64,000 nucleotides of DNA from Novosphingobium marinum. GTDB taxonomy: Bacteria; Pseudomonadota; Alphaproteobacteria; Sphingomonadales; Sphingomonadaceae. The stretch covers positions 558,001 to 622,000 of the forward strand of contig NZ_JACBZF010000001.1 in assembly GCF_013408095.1 (NCBI RefSeq), in the 5' to 3' direction. The translations under genes were made by a program, and so were the position numbers. The notes beneath the pieces were generated by a model. It saw only the letters and a list, made by a program, of their open reading frames with translations, ran no database searches and was not told the origin of the DNA. Positions 37,801 to 45,270 of the stretch are shown in pieces (within the stretch, counting starts at the first letter, position 1; each line of letters starts with the position of its first letter).

Positions 37801-38923
37801 CATTCGAGCCAAGGGTGAAGCTGTCGGAGTACGCCACGGTCTGGACACCAGATCCGTCGCTGGCTTCCGGTGTCACGAAATCGAATGCACTCAAGTCGGT
37901 GTACGTCGTACCGTCCGTCGAGACTGCGACTTCAAGCGTGTTGCCGCGAGCCTGGTCGTTCAGAAACAGAAGGTCGTAGGCGAGGGTGAAGGTATCAGTC
38001 GGTCCGGCCGAGTTGGTGACGGCAATGATGAATTCGCCGGGCGTGAAGTCGCTGCCCGCCGGCTGGAACCAGATGCCGGTGTCGCCGCTGCGGTCGATGG
38101 CAAAGACACCGCCCGTGGTCACGCCGCCCGCCGTCGTTCCGCGCGCGAAGTCGCCGCTGTCGCCGGTACCGCCAAAGGCAATGTCACCGTCGCTCAGACC
38201 CGTGACCGAGTAAATGTCGCTGTCGAGTTGACCTGCCGATGGCGTGGGGGCGAATCCGGCGCCGGTGAAACCGGTAAAGTCCTCTTCGAAGATCGTCGTT
38301 GCGGCCACAGTCGCGTCGCTCGAAATGACGATGTCGTCCACCCCGATGAAGGCGTCGGAGCCGGCGGCGTTGGAAGTGATGGCCCGGATCTGTACCAGCG
38401 CCTGATCTTCCGCGTCTCCCGGCAGCGTGAAGGACACGGGCGTTGTGCCGCCGGTGTTGGCATCGGAAACGAAGGCAGAGGCGATGTTGGTGAAATCACC
38501 GGTTTCGCCGACACGGTACTGGAACGCGACAGGTTGCACGGCGGAGGTTCCGTCGTCGATGTCGCGCAAAGTCGCCGCGAAGGTCACGTTCGCGCGGCCG
38601 GTCGTGTCCATGTAGAATACGAGGTAGGGCGCATCGGCCGTTCCGGAGCCCTGGAAAGCCACGACCGGGTCTGCCAGCTCGAACTCGACGACGCCTCCGG
38701 TGGACAGCCCGGTGCTGGTCTGGTTGGCAATGACGTCGATCTCGGTCGTATTCTCTCCGAGAATGGTCTGAGGGTCGGTGCCGGTGCTGCCGGTCAGGCC
38801 GTCGCCGCGAAACCCGGTAATGTTGTCGACGCCAGACCAGTCGTCGTCGGTCGTGATCAGTCCGGTATCGCTCCAGTCCTGGCTGTAATTTCCGGAAGCA
38901 AGCGAGAAATAGAGCATACCCAT
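34823..38923 (-). CDS. ExeM/NucH-type extracellular endonuclease with RTX repeats
   Basis: 1366 residues from the ATG at 38923, which has GGAAAGG upstream (an in-frame GTG or ATG further up lacks it). Layout: two beta-rich regions (1-200, 205-410); a Calx-beta domain (415-528, VLEGDSGSKTVSFTVTRSG); an OB-like domain (532-625) as in NucH; an endonuclease/exonuclease/phosphatase domain (803-1090) with ATYNVLNL, E843 in ALQEVQD, H956 in NNHFSSKGG, D1007 and N1009 in VLGDLNEF, D1050-H1051 in ALDHIF and D1081-H1082 in SDHDPL; a cadherin-like domain (1093-1187); RTX repeats (1195-1260). No Sec signal; the hydrophobic tail DFAF suggests type I secretion. It probably degrades extracellular DNA, releasing phosphate. 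An 11-bp repeat array lies upstream. Confidence 0.88.
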   Translation of the reverse strand: MGMLYFSLASGNYSQDWSDTGLITTDDDWSGVDNITGFRGDGLTGSTGTDPQTILGENTTEIDVIANQTSTGLSTGGVVEFELADPVVAFQGSGTADAPYLVFYMDTTGRANVTFAATLRDIDDGTSAVQPVAFQYRVGETGDFTNIASAFVSDANTGGTTPVSFTLPGDAEDQALVQIRAITSNAAGSDAFIGVDDIVISSDATVAATTIFEEDFTGFTGAGFAPTPSAGQLDSDIYSVTGLSDGDIAFGGTGDSGDFARGTTAGGVTTGGVFAIDRSGDTGIWFQPAGSDFTPGEFIIAVTNSAGPTDTFTLAYDLLFLNDQARGNTLEVAVSTDGTTYTDLSAFDFVTPEASDGSGVQTVAYSDSFTLGSNVATGDTFYIRFASDDLVGGGSRDELGLDNIVVTTGTVAPPATGVLSIADAGSVLEGDSGSKTVSFTVTRSGDTTGAASADWTVTPGDTDAADFAGATSGTVSFADGEDTATIDILVSGDTDIEDDEAFEIILTNPVNATISDGTATATIADDDAPPIPIYEIQGAGHLSTYEGQTVLTTGIVTAVQDDGFYLQDAAGDGDIATSDAIFVYTRTAPTVATGDDVRVTGIVSEFIPGGASSGNLSITEIVSPTVVTVSTGNALPDAVVLGVDRVAPTEIIDDDGLTSFDPVSDGIDFYESLEFMRVSVNDPVSVSSTNRFGEFYVVANDGSGATNVSARGTVTIDGTGGILGVTDVDTGDFNPERLQIDAGDFTPGAIPDVIVGTQLENLTGVLGYSFGNFELLATEGVAIRSASPIAREGSLIVGDADNLTVATYNVLNLDPGDGAARFELLAEDIAYSLNAPDIVALQEVQDNNGATNDGTVSADVTLQMLTDAIFAESGIRYEWIDNPFIADGTNGGEPGGNIRTAFLYNPDRVDLVSGSIRSIEVAGQQTDTDNPFYDARLPLVASFEFNGSTITLVNNHFSSKGGSDPLYGSTQPPENGSADERFAQAQAVADFVATEEGSVDGVIVLGDLNEFAFEDPLDPLRDQGLSDLLGLLPVEERYSYLFEGNAQALDHIFVTSSLLGLAAIDAVHINAEFDEGDVASDHDPLLASFTIPANADPVATDDRAETKFNGSVRIDVLANDTDSDGDQLEIVSIADPGQGSVVVNSDGSLTYTPDARSRRGTDEFEYTVSDGNGGFDTATVTVEISRRGPQLDDARIGDEGRNVLAGGSGDDFLDGRGGNDFLIGNSGDDILLGGAGDDMLVDLMGSNVLRGGEGRDVMKGGFGSNRYVFDDGDTGADIGSADVIHGLEGSIGNIIDLSLIDAIDGGSDDAFTFLGDGAFTGSSGELRYEKDGPFTQIQADTDGDQVADYVILAFGRIDFIASDFAF

Positions 38924-39036
38924 ATCGAGGACCTTTCCTGGTGCGTGTCCAGCTGGCCCTGCCATCGGCAAGGGCCCTGCACGAATCGCCCGAGGCCGGA
39001 AACCGGCCGAACGGCGTCAAGACCTAGTCGCGCGGA

Positions 39037-39076
39037 AAGACAGTTCGATTACGCTTCAATGACGAAAAATGTAACG
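39037..39076 (-). promoter_or_regulatory. Pho-box-like direct repeats upstream of the nuclease gene
   Basis: On the plus strand AAGACAG (39037), ATTACGC (39048) and ATGACGA (39059) start exactly 11 bp apart, with a looser fourth unit at 39069-39075. The Pho box is two or more CTGTCAT units (ATGACAG on this strand) spaced 11 bp; the three units match at 6, 4 and 5 of 7 positions. It lies about 115 bp before the nuclease ATG. Confidence 0.45.
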
Positions 39077-39112
39077 TGCCTAAGGACTTGGATGAAAAAG
39101 CGGAACTTGGCG

Positions 39113-40675
39113 TCACCGCGACTTCAGCAGGATTGCGGTAAGCGGAGGCACGCTCACGACGGCACGACCGCCGCTAACGCGCAAAGGCTCCCGGCGACCA
39201 GGTGCAAAGGTCCCGTCGGTCCTGATCGACGAGCCGTTTAGCGTCTGCCCGGAAGTCGCCGCAAGCGACGGTCCTTCGAGGTAAAGCGGGTCCAGTTCGG
39301 CTGCCATAATTCCGAGATCCAGTTCGACGGGCACTGTCGAACGTGCGTCGGTATTAGTCAGGACAACGTTGCGGCCGCCGTCGCTTCTCGCAATTCCGTA
39401 GGCGCGGATCGGGGCTTCGGTGTTCAAGGTCTCCACCTCGGTCTGGACGACCCGACCTTCCATGGCGCGGGAGAGGAGGACCATCCCGTAGAATTCGGGC
39501 CTTACTTCGAGCACTTGTCCGCCGGTTGTTATTACCAGTGGCGCGTATCCTTGCCCGGTCCCGGTACAGTGAATGTTGATGCCGCGACAGCCCGCAAGCG
39601 CTGTCCTGAAGGTGAAATCGATCACCCAGAATGCAGATGCATAAGTGTTGCTGACGGCATCGCTTCCGTAGTTGTAGAAATTGTTGGCTTCGTTGAGCAC
39701 GAGGCCACCACGGATTCCGTGACTGGCTGCCGTCTGGACCAGATCGGTCGTCATCCGTTCAAGGAACGGATCAGGCGCAAGCATCTTCTCGATCGTCGAG
39801 GTCGGTTTGGCACCGTCATCGATATAGTAGTGATGGGTCAGTTCGGCGATAAGCGAACCGGCATCGCCAGCAAATCGCTGCGCCCATTCGTAGTTGCCAA
39901 CCGTGGACGGTCCGACGAAGCGCGCTCGGGGCACTGCCCTCGATACTGCCTCATACAGGGCATGCCATTCCCCGAGGAAGTCCGGGTACCGCCAGGTCGT
40001 GGGGCGATGGCCGCCGAACGGCACGTTCGAAGGGTATCCGTTGACCTCGTTTCCAAATTCGAGCGCGCGCAGGCGATCGCCATAGCGCTGCGAGACATAC
40101 GCGGCTTCATCGGCGGCGTTCGCAGGCGAATTTCTCGCGAAATTGATGCCGTGTACGATCGTCCACCCGGTTTCAGCGACGAAGTTCGCCGTCCTGTCGA
40201 TCATGGCCGGATCGAGCGTCCGCTTGACGGGCGAGAACCCCTTCCAGGTTATCTCTTCGACCGAACCTGCGCCCAGCCTGAGAATGCTCGGGCCCATAAG
40301 CTTGAAAAGCTGCACGAGGTCTCGATTGGCAGGACTGAAGTAGTCGGGAAAGGTCATCGCGACGCCCTCCATGCTGAGCCCCAGATAATTGCGGCTTAGC
40401 ACGATGGACGAAGGCCTCGGCCCCGCCAGCGACACGAACGCCGACGGGCCGGTCGGCGTCGGGCTGGGGCTTGGCGTAGGGGTTGGCGTCGGTGACGGTG
40501 TGGGAGCCGGAACAGGTGCGGGAGAACCTGGAGCGGGCGTGCTGCCGTCTCCCCCGCAGCCGGCGGCGAAAAACGCTGCTCCCGCAACCGACGCACGAAG
40601 GGCCTCGTCGAGAACTTGCCTCCTCGTTCTCGTTCGCTGCGGCAATTCGTGGCAGCCGTTGTCCGAATTCGCCAT
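39113..40675 (-). CDS. Glycoside hydrolase family 79-like lipoprotein (beta-glucuronidase/heparanase-type)
   Basis: 520 residues. The N-terminus has twin arginines (RTRRQVL) before a hydrophobic stretch and a lipobox, FAAGC, with C40; Tat export and lipidation are possible. A Pro/Ser/Thr linker (48-76) leads to a TIM-barrel domain. The acid/base would be E210 in EFGNEVNG and the nucleophile E329 in VLNEANNF; the spacing and context fit clan GH-A family 79. A small beta domain ends the protein. The substrate is probably a uronic-acid glycoside, but this is inference. GGAG precedes the ATG at 40675. It is the last gene of the TBDR-phoD operon, 42 bp after phoD. Confidence 0.75.
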   Translation of the reverse strand: MANSDNGCHELPQRTRTRRQVLDEALRASVAGAAFFAAGCGGDGSTPAPGSPAPVPAPTPSPTPTPTPSPSPTPTGPSAFVSLAGPRPSSIVLSRNYLGLSMEGVAMTFPDYFSPANRDLVQLFKLMGPSILRLGAGSVEEITWKGFSPVKRTLDPAMIDRTANFVAETGWTIVHGINFARNSPANAADEAAYVSQRYGDRLRALEFGNEVNGYPSNVPFGGHRPTTWRYPDFLGEWHALYEAVSRAVPRARFVGPSTVGNYEWAQRFAGDAGSLIAELTHHYYIDDGAKPTSTIEKMLAPDPFLERMTTDLVQTAASHGIRGGLVLNEANNFYNYGSDAVSNTYASAFWVIDFTFRTALAGCRGINIHCTGTGQGYAPLVITTGGQVLEVRPEFYGMVLLSRAMEGRVVQTEVETLNTEAPIRAYGIARSDGGRNVVLTNTDARSTVPVELDLGIMAAELDPLYLEGPSLAATSGQTLNGSSIRTDGTFAPGRREPLRVSGGRAVVSVPPLTAILLKSR

Positions 40676-40717
40676 TGCCACTCCGTTCTTCGAAAGAACC
40701 TTCGGGATACCGAAACC

Positions 40718-42373
40718 CTAGGCCCTTGTGAGCGGTCCGCCTCCGTTGCCGGGATCGACGCGGAATGTTGCGACGACATCCCGATCGAATGGCTTTTCCA
40801 TGACTGTCGATACGGCAACGAAGTCCGCCCGGGCGGATTCGGCGGTCAGGGTCAGCAGCGTGTAGCCCTTGGCGTCCTGATCGCAGATGGCGACTTCGGA
40901 ATTCGCAGCGGAGATCAGGTTCCCGAGGCCGGGGAACAGGGCACCGTAGGACGGACTGCTGATCGCGGTGCAGCCGAATTCGACTGCGGCTAGCGATCCC
41001 GAGGAGTCGCGCAGGTTGTTGGCCCAAGCCGCGTGGCTATCTCCAGACAGGACGATGGGTTTCGATCCGGCTCGCCTGAACGTCTCATAGAGCCGTTGGC
41101 GGGCATGCGGATAGCCATCCCAGCCCTCGAGGTTGAACGGGACACCAGCGCGATATCCGGCCTGCGCACGTTCGACCGGAACGCGATAGTCCTCCGGAAT
41201 GCGCGCCAGCATCCCCGCGTATTTCTCGTCTCCGAGGCTGGCCTTCAAGTCGGGCCCCGCGACCCGGGCCATGACCACCTGGTTGCCAAGAAGCTGCCAG
41301 GGCTTCCCGGCACGGACAGATGCGGAAAGCACCTCTTCGAGCCATTGCCGCTGCGGCGCTCCCAGCAGTTCGCGGCTGGTTTCGTCGCGCTCCTCGAGCA
41401 TCTTCGCGTAGACCTCTCCAGCAGGCATGCCGGCTTCCGGTCCCACCTGCCTGCTGCGTGCAAGCAGCCGCGTCTCGACCATCGCAAGTGTTGCGAGATC
41501 GCCGAATTCAAAGCTGCGGAAAATCGCCTCGTGCGCACGGAGCGGTTCGGGATCGCGGATCGGCATCCACTCGAAGTAGGCCTGCATCGCAACCGCCTTG
41601 CGGGCCGACCATGCGCCTTCGGTTTCGGGCTGGTGGTTCTCTGCTCCGCCTAGCCAGCCGTCGTTCGTGACCTCGTGATCGTCCCACACGCAGATGAACG
41701 CGGCGCGGGCGTGCGCAGCCTGCAGGTCGGGGTCGCGCTTTACCTGTGCATGGCGTCGCCGGTAGTCGGCAAGGGTCACGATCTCGTGCGGCGGATCGGA
41801 AAGGCGGTTCAGCTTGCGACCGGTGGCTGCGCCGTAACCGGTCTCGCCGTATTCGTAGATGTAGTCGCCGAGGTGGATGACTGCGTCGAGCCGGTCGAGC
41901 GCAGCCATGTCGGCATACGCGTTGAACAGACCGCCGGGGTAGAGCTGGCAGGATGCGACAGCGACGACGATGTCTTCGACGGCGCCTTCGGGGAGCGTGC
42001 GAAAGCGGTCCGCAGGTGACCGCTCACCATTCGGGCCATCGAACCGGTAGTGGTATTCCTCACCCGCACCGAGCCCATCGACCACGACCTTGGCGGTGTG
42101 ATCCGCGGAGGCGCGGGCAACGACGCGACCGGATTTCAAAGGCGCACCGTCGGGCGAACGGGAGACCGACCAGGTAAGCGGTATGTCGCCTGCCTTTTCG
42201 GATTTCGCCGTCGCGCGGGTCCAGAGGACCGCGCCATCGGCGGATGGATCCCCGCTTGCCACGCCATGCGCAAACTCGACCGGCCCGGTCTCCTGACCGA
42301 GAGCAATGCGCGGAACGGCGAGGGCAGGGCCACCGCCGAGAAGGGCAAGGGCACCTCTTCGATTCATCTTCAT
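40718..42373 (-). CDS. phoD: PhoD-type alkaline phosphatase/phosphodiesterase
   Basis: 551 residues. The signal region has NRRGALALLGGG, a short twin-arginine-like sequence. An N-terminal beta domain (30-130) begins FAHGVASGDPSADGAVLWTR, a PhoD signature. The metal and active site includes C142 in ASCQLYPGG, D170 and Y173 in HLGDYIYE, D231/D232-H233 in VWDDHEVTND, and the late GDSHAAW histidine. It is a Ca/Fe-dependent periplasmic or secreted phosphomono-/diesterase that releases phosphate. It follows the TonB receptor gene by 30 bp, so the pair is almost certainly one operon. Confidence 0.93.
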   Translation of the reverse strand: MKMNRRGALALLGGGPALAVPRIALGQETGPVEFAHGVASGDPSADGAVLWTRATAKSEKAGDIPLTWSVSRSPDGAPLKSGRVVARASADHTAKVVVDGLGAGEEYHYRFDGPNGERSPADRFRTLPEGAVEDIVVAVASCQLYPGGLFNAYADMAALDRLDAVIHLGDYIYEYGETGYGAATGRKLNRLSDPPHEIVTLADYRRRHAQVKRDPDLQAAHARAAFICVWDDHEVTNDGWLGGAENHQPETEGAWSARKAVAMQAYFEWMPIRDPEPLRAHEAIFRSFEFGDLATLAMVETRLLARSRQVGPEAGMPAGEVYAKMLEERDETSRELLGAPQRQWLEEVLSASVRAGKPWQLLGNQVVMARVAGPDLKASLGDEKYAGMLARIPEDYRVPVERAQAGYRAGVPFNLEGWDGYPHARQRLYETFRRAGSKPIVLSGDSHAAWANNLRDSSGSLAAVEFGCTAISSPSYGALFPGLGNLISAANSEVAICDQDAKGYTLLTLTAESARADFVAVSTVMEKPFDRDVVATFRVDPGNGGGPLTRA

Positions 42374-42403
42374 GGCTTCATTCCCTGTGCTAGCTGGCCC
42401 AAA

Positions 42404-44740
42404 TCAGAAAATGCGTGCGGTCAGTTCGACGCCGTAGAAGCGCGGTTCCGCCGGAATGAAGGTCGGTATTCCGAAGGCACCGCCGGTGTTGCCGGCGTCG
42501 AGCAAGTAGTCCTCGTCCGTGGCGTTGCGCATGAAGCCGGCGATCTCGAACCGCTCGTCGGCGAAGCTGAAGCCGCCGCGAAGGTTCACCAGCGTAACCG
42601 GACCCTGCGAGATCAACGGGTTGTTGGGCACCTCGAAAAAGATGCGGCTGCGATGCGTGAAGCTTGGCGTGAAGAAAACACGCGTGCTTTCGGTGATCGG
42701 GTAGTCGACCGTAAGGCCTGCCGAAGCTTGCCATTCCGGCTGGAGGCGGAAGCGCGCTCCCGAAACCTGCGGCGCGAAGGTGTTGTCGTCGTCGATGCCG
42801 CCATCGATGTAGCCGATGTTGAAGAACACGCTCAGCCAGTCGGTCGGCTGCACGCGCATTTCCGCCTCGACGCCGAGATTGCTGGCCGTACCGGCACTTT
42901 GCGTGATCGTCGTGCCGTCATCCTGGATCACGCTCACCTGGAAACCGTCGTACTTCTGATAGTAGACGCCAAGCGATCCGGAAAAGAAGCCCGAGCTGAT
43001 CTTGACGCCACCCTCGTAGTTCCAAACGGTTTCCTGCGGAACGAGTTGCAGGTTGGGAACCGGATTGCCGGCCGGGTCGCGTCTCGCATTGAGTTGGACG
43101 ACCGGAGAACGCCGTCCCTTCGCGACCGTGGCATAGAGGTTCACCGTATCCGACGCGCGCCAAAGGAGGTTGAAACGCGGCAGGACAGCCGAGTAGTCCT
43201 CGCTCGCCTCGAACGTCTGGCCGTTCGTATCGATCTGGCCGGGGATCAGAGAGGGGCCGCCGGTCAGCACCGAGGGCGCCACTTCGGCGTAGTAGCCCGA
43301 CTTGCGCTTCTCCCATAGCGCACGAACACCCGCAGTCAGCTCGATCTCGGGGATCGGCGCCCACGTGGCATCGGCGAAGATGGAATAGCTGTCGTTCTGG
43401 CCCTGGTTCTCGAAGACCGAACGGTAGGGAATTTGCGAAACCGCACCGCCGGTCGCAAGCGCGGTTGTCTGGGCTGCAGTCACGACGCCGCCGGGGACCA
43501 CGCAGCCAAGCCCGGGAATGATATTGGCAGCGCACTGGAGAAAGATGCCCTCTTCCGACGAGAACGGCACGTTCTGTCGCCCGTCCTCGGTAAAGTAGTT
43601 CCAGCCGAGCGAGGCACGGAGCGCGGGCGTGTTGTAGGCGAACCGCCCCTCATGGCTGAACTGCCATCCTTCGGCGATTTCGGCGAACTCCAGATACCAG
43701 GCGGCAGACCCGTCGGCATCGAACACTTCTGCGCTATCGAACTCTCGGTATCCGTTCACCGTCGTGAAGCTGATTGTGTCGGAAATCTCGTATGTGGCAG
43801 TCAGGTTGATGTCGTAGACGTCGCGCTCAAGGCCGAGCTGGGAATTTCCAAGCACCTGTTCCGAAAGCGGCGATCCGCCAAGGTTGGCGGAACCGAACGG
43901 GTCGGCCGGGCCGGCCTCCGTCGGATAGGTCCCGGAAATGAACGGCGTGCCGCCGTTGCGCTGGCGGTCGTATGTGCCGATCAGGTCCAGTGTGAAACGT
44001 TCGCCAGGCGTGAAACGAAGCGATGCCCGGATGCCCAGCTGGTCCTGCGCGTAGAGGTCGTCCGTTTGCGAGGATGCAAGGTTCTCTACATAACCGTCCC
44101 GCTTTCGCCATTCGAAGGCGACGCGGCCGGCGACGACATCGTTGCCCGCATTCGCGAAGCCTGAAAGCAGCGTGGCATCGTAATTGCCATAGCCACCCTT
44201 GATCTCGGCTGAAAAGCCGGGCTGCGGGCGGGCAGAGATGATGCTGATCGCGCCGACGGCGGAGGCAGTGCCGAACAAGGTCGCTTGCGGACCCTTCACG
44301 ACTTCGATCCGGTCCACGTCGTAGATGGCCTGGTACGAACCTCGTGAGCGCGAGATGTCTACGCCGTTGTAGTACAGGGTGACGCGGGGCCCCTGCTGCG
44401 ACGAGCCCGAATCCGAAGTAATGCCGCGGATGACGATGCCGGGATTGTTCGCGCTCTGCTCCTGGATATTGAGGCCGGGAACGTAGTTCGACAGCTCGTC
44501 GAGGTCAGTGATGCCCAGTTCCTCGATCCTCTGGCCGCCTACGGCAGAGATGGTGATGGGGACGTCCTGCGCCCGCTGTTCGAACTTTTGCGCGGTGACG
44601 ATGATTTCGTTTCCGCCTAGCGCCATCGTGTCGCCGGGGCTGGGCTGGTCGGAAGCCTGCGCCGACGACTGCGCAAGCGCCGCGCCGGGAATCGAGAGGG
44701 CCGAGGTCAGTAGAACAGCTCGAATCAGATTGCGTTTCAC
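42404..44740 (-). CDS. TonB-dependent outer-membrane receptor
   Basis: 778 residues. A signal peptide (1-23, ending GAALAQ) and a TonB-box-like EIIVTAQKFEQ precede a plug domain (about 55-170, DVPITISAVGG and later VEVVKGPQATLFG-type motif), then a 22-strand barrel ending in a terminal phenylalanine. The N-terminus has no signalling extension. It imports an unknown ligand across the outer membrane. Being co-transcribed with a PhoD phosphatase and a glycosidase suggests that the ligand is a phosphorylated or glycosidic compound rather than a siderophore. A candidate PhoB-type repeat array lies upstream (44788-44839). Confidence 0.94.
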   Translation of the reverse strand: MKRNLIRAVLLTSALSIPGAALAQSSAQASDQPSPGDTMALGGNEIIVTAQKFEQRAQDVPITISAVGGQRIEELGITDLDELSNYVPGLNIQEQSANNPGIVIRGITSDSGSSQQGPRVTLYYNGVDISRSRGSYQAIYDVDRIEVVKGPQATLFGTASAVGAISIISARPQPGFSAEIKGGYGNYDATLLSGFANAGNDVVAGRVAFEWRKRDGYVENLASSQTDDLYAQDQLGIRASLRFTPGERFTLDLIGTYDRQRNGGTPFISGTYPTEAGPADPFGSANLGGSPLSEQVLGNSQLGLERDVYDINLTATYEISDTISFTTVNGYREFDSAEVFDADGSAAWYLEFAEIAEGWQFSHEGRFAYNTPALRASLGWNYFTEDGRQNVPFSSEEGIFLQCAANIIPGLGCVVPGGVVTAAQTTALATGGAVSQIPYRSVFENQGQNDSYSIFADATWAPIPEIELTAGVRALWEKRKSGYYAEVAPSVLTGGPSLIPGQIDTNGQTFEASEDYSAVLPRFNLLWRASDTVNLYATVAKGRRSPVVQLNARRDPAGNPVPNLQLVPQETVWNYEGGVKISSGFFSGSLGVYYQKYDGFQVSVIQDDGTTITQSAGTASNLGVEAEMRVQPTDWLSVFFNIGYIDGGIDDDNTFAPQVSGARFRLQPEWQASAGLTVDYPITESTRVFFTPSFTHRSRIFFEVPNNPLISQGPVTLVNLRGGFSFADERFEIAGFMRNATDEDYLLDAGNTGGAFGIPTFIPAEPRFYGVELTARIF

Positions 44741-44787
44741 GACGAATACTCCCCTGCATGCTGCGATGCGGCGAATATTCCCGGCCT

Positions 44788-44839
44788 GTGACGAGCCGGT
44801 GTCCCTTCCGTGACGGTTCAGTGAACCGGATTGTGAGAA
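44788..44839 (-). promoter_or_regulatory. 11-bp-phased repeats (candidate Pho boxes) upstream of the TonB receptor operon
   Basis: Plus-strand units GTGACGA (44788), GTGTCCC (44799), GTGACGG (44810) and GTGAACC (44821) begin exactly 11 bp apart; a fifth, GTGAGAA (44833), is 12 bp on. In gene direction they read as variants of CTGTCAy. A -10-like AATATT lies at 44774-44779, 8 bp from the nearest unit, as expected when PhoB replaces the -35. The same stretch also contains a 15-bp inverted repeat (CGGTTCA-g-TGAACCG, 44814-44828). Confidence 0.5.
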
Positions 44840-45028
44840 ATACTTTTCCTATCGCAATCACCCGATCGGCGTGCTGCAGTGCGAAATAGTTCAGGCAAAC
44901 AGCGGTATCCAAGGGCGTCACAGGCACGCCTCGCCGCTGCGACCGGGTGGCACGCGCGGCTGGAGCAGTTGTCGGCTGACCACGGACGACAACACGCTCC
45001 CTGAAAATGCGACGAAGCCAGTGGAAGG

Positions 45029-45118
45029 TGGCGGACAGGGTGGGATTCGAACCCACGAACGGGTTGCCCCGTTGCTGGTTTTCAAGACCAGTGCCTTCAA
45101 CCGCTCGGCCACCTGTCC
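45029..45118 (-). tRNA. tRNA-Ser (anticodon UGA)
   Basis: 90 nt including an encoded CCA. The acceptor arm GGACAGG pairs with CCTGTCC. The anticodon stem CTGGT/ACCAG encloses CTTGAAA, giving anticodon TGA. A long variable arm (class II, GCAACGGGGCAACCCGTTC) and TTCGAATCC T-loop mark it as serine-specific. The discriminator is G. Confidence 0.96.
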
Positions 45119-45236
45119 CGCTGCTCTCGCCGCATAACCGAAAAGAGCGGGCGCGCAAGGCCGGGGCGCGGCGGTCGAAGCGATGAAGCGATGCTGGCAA
45201 GGGACGATAACGTCTCTAACCGCCGGGGTCGCCATT

Positions 45237-45256
45237 CACAGTTCAGGCAAACTGTG
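45237..45256 (+). promoter_or_regulatory. Inverted repeat just before the mltB-like gene
   Basis: CACAGTT (45237-45243) and AACTGTG (45250-45256) form a perfect 7-bp inverted repeat with a 6-nt spacer, ending 14 bp before the ATG. It may be an operator or a leader hairpin near the ribosome entry site; the gene has no clear Shine-Dalgarno. Confidence 0.4.
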
Positions 45257-45270
45257 CAAGATCGCCTTCC

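Noticed and set aside
34823..38923. Long open frames on the plus strand over the RTX and nuclease genes
   Set aside because: They are shadows caused by the biased codon use of the repeat proteins; their translations lack any recognisable domain.
38972..39112. An additional small gene between the GH79 and nuclease genes
   Set aside because: No frame with a ribosome-binding site; the region is better explained as promoter.
30799..45118. A genomic island inserted at tRNA-Ser
   Set aside because: The genes at 30.8-44.7 kb are accessory in type and end near the tRNA-Ser, but I saw no integrase, no direct repeat of the tRNA 3' end on the far side, and no clear composition break.
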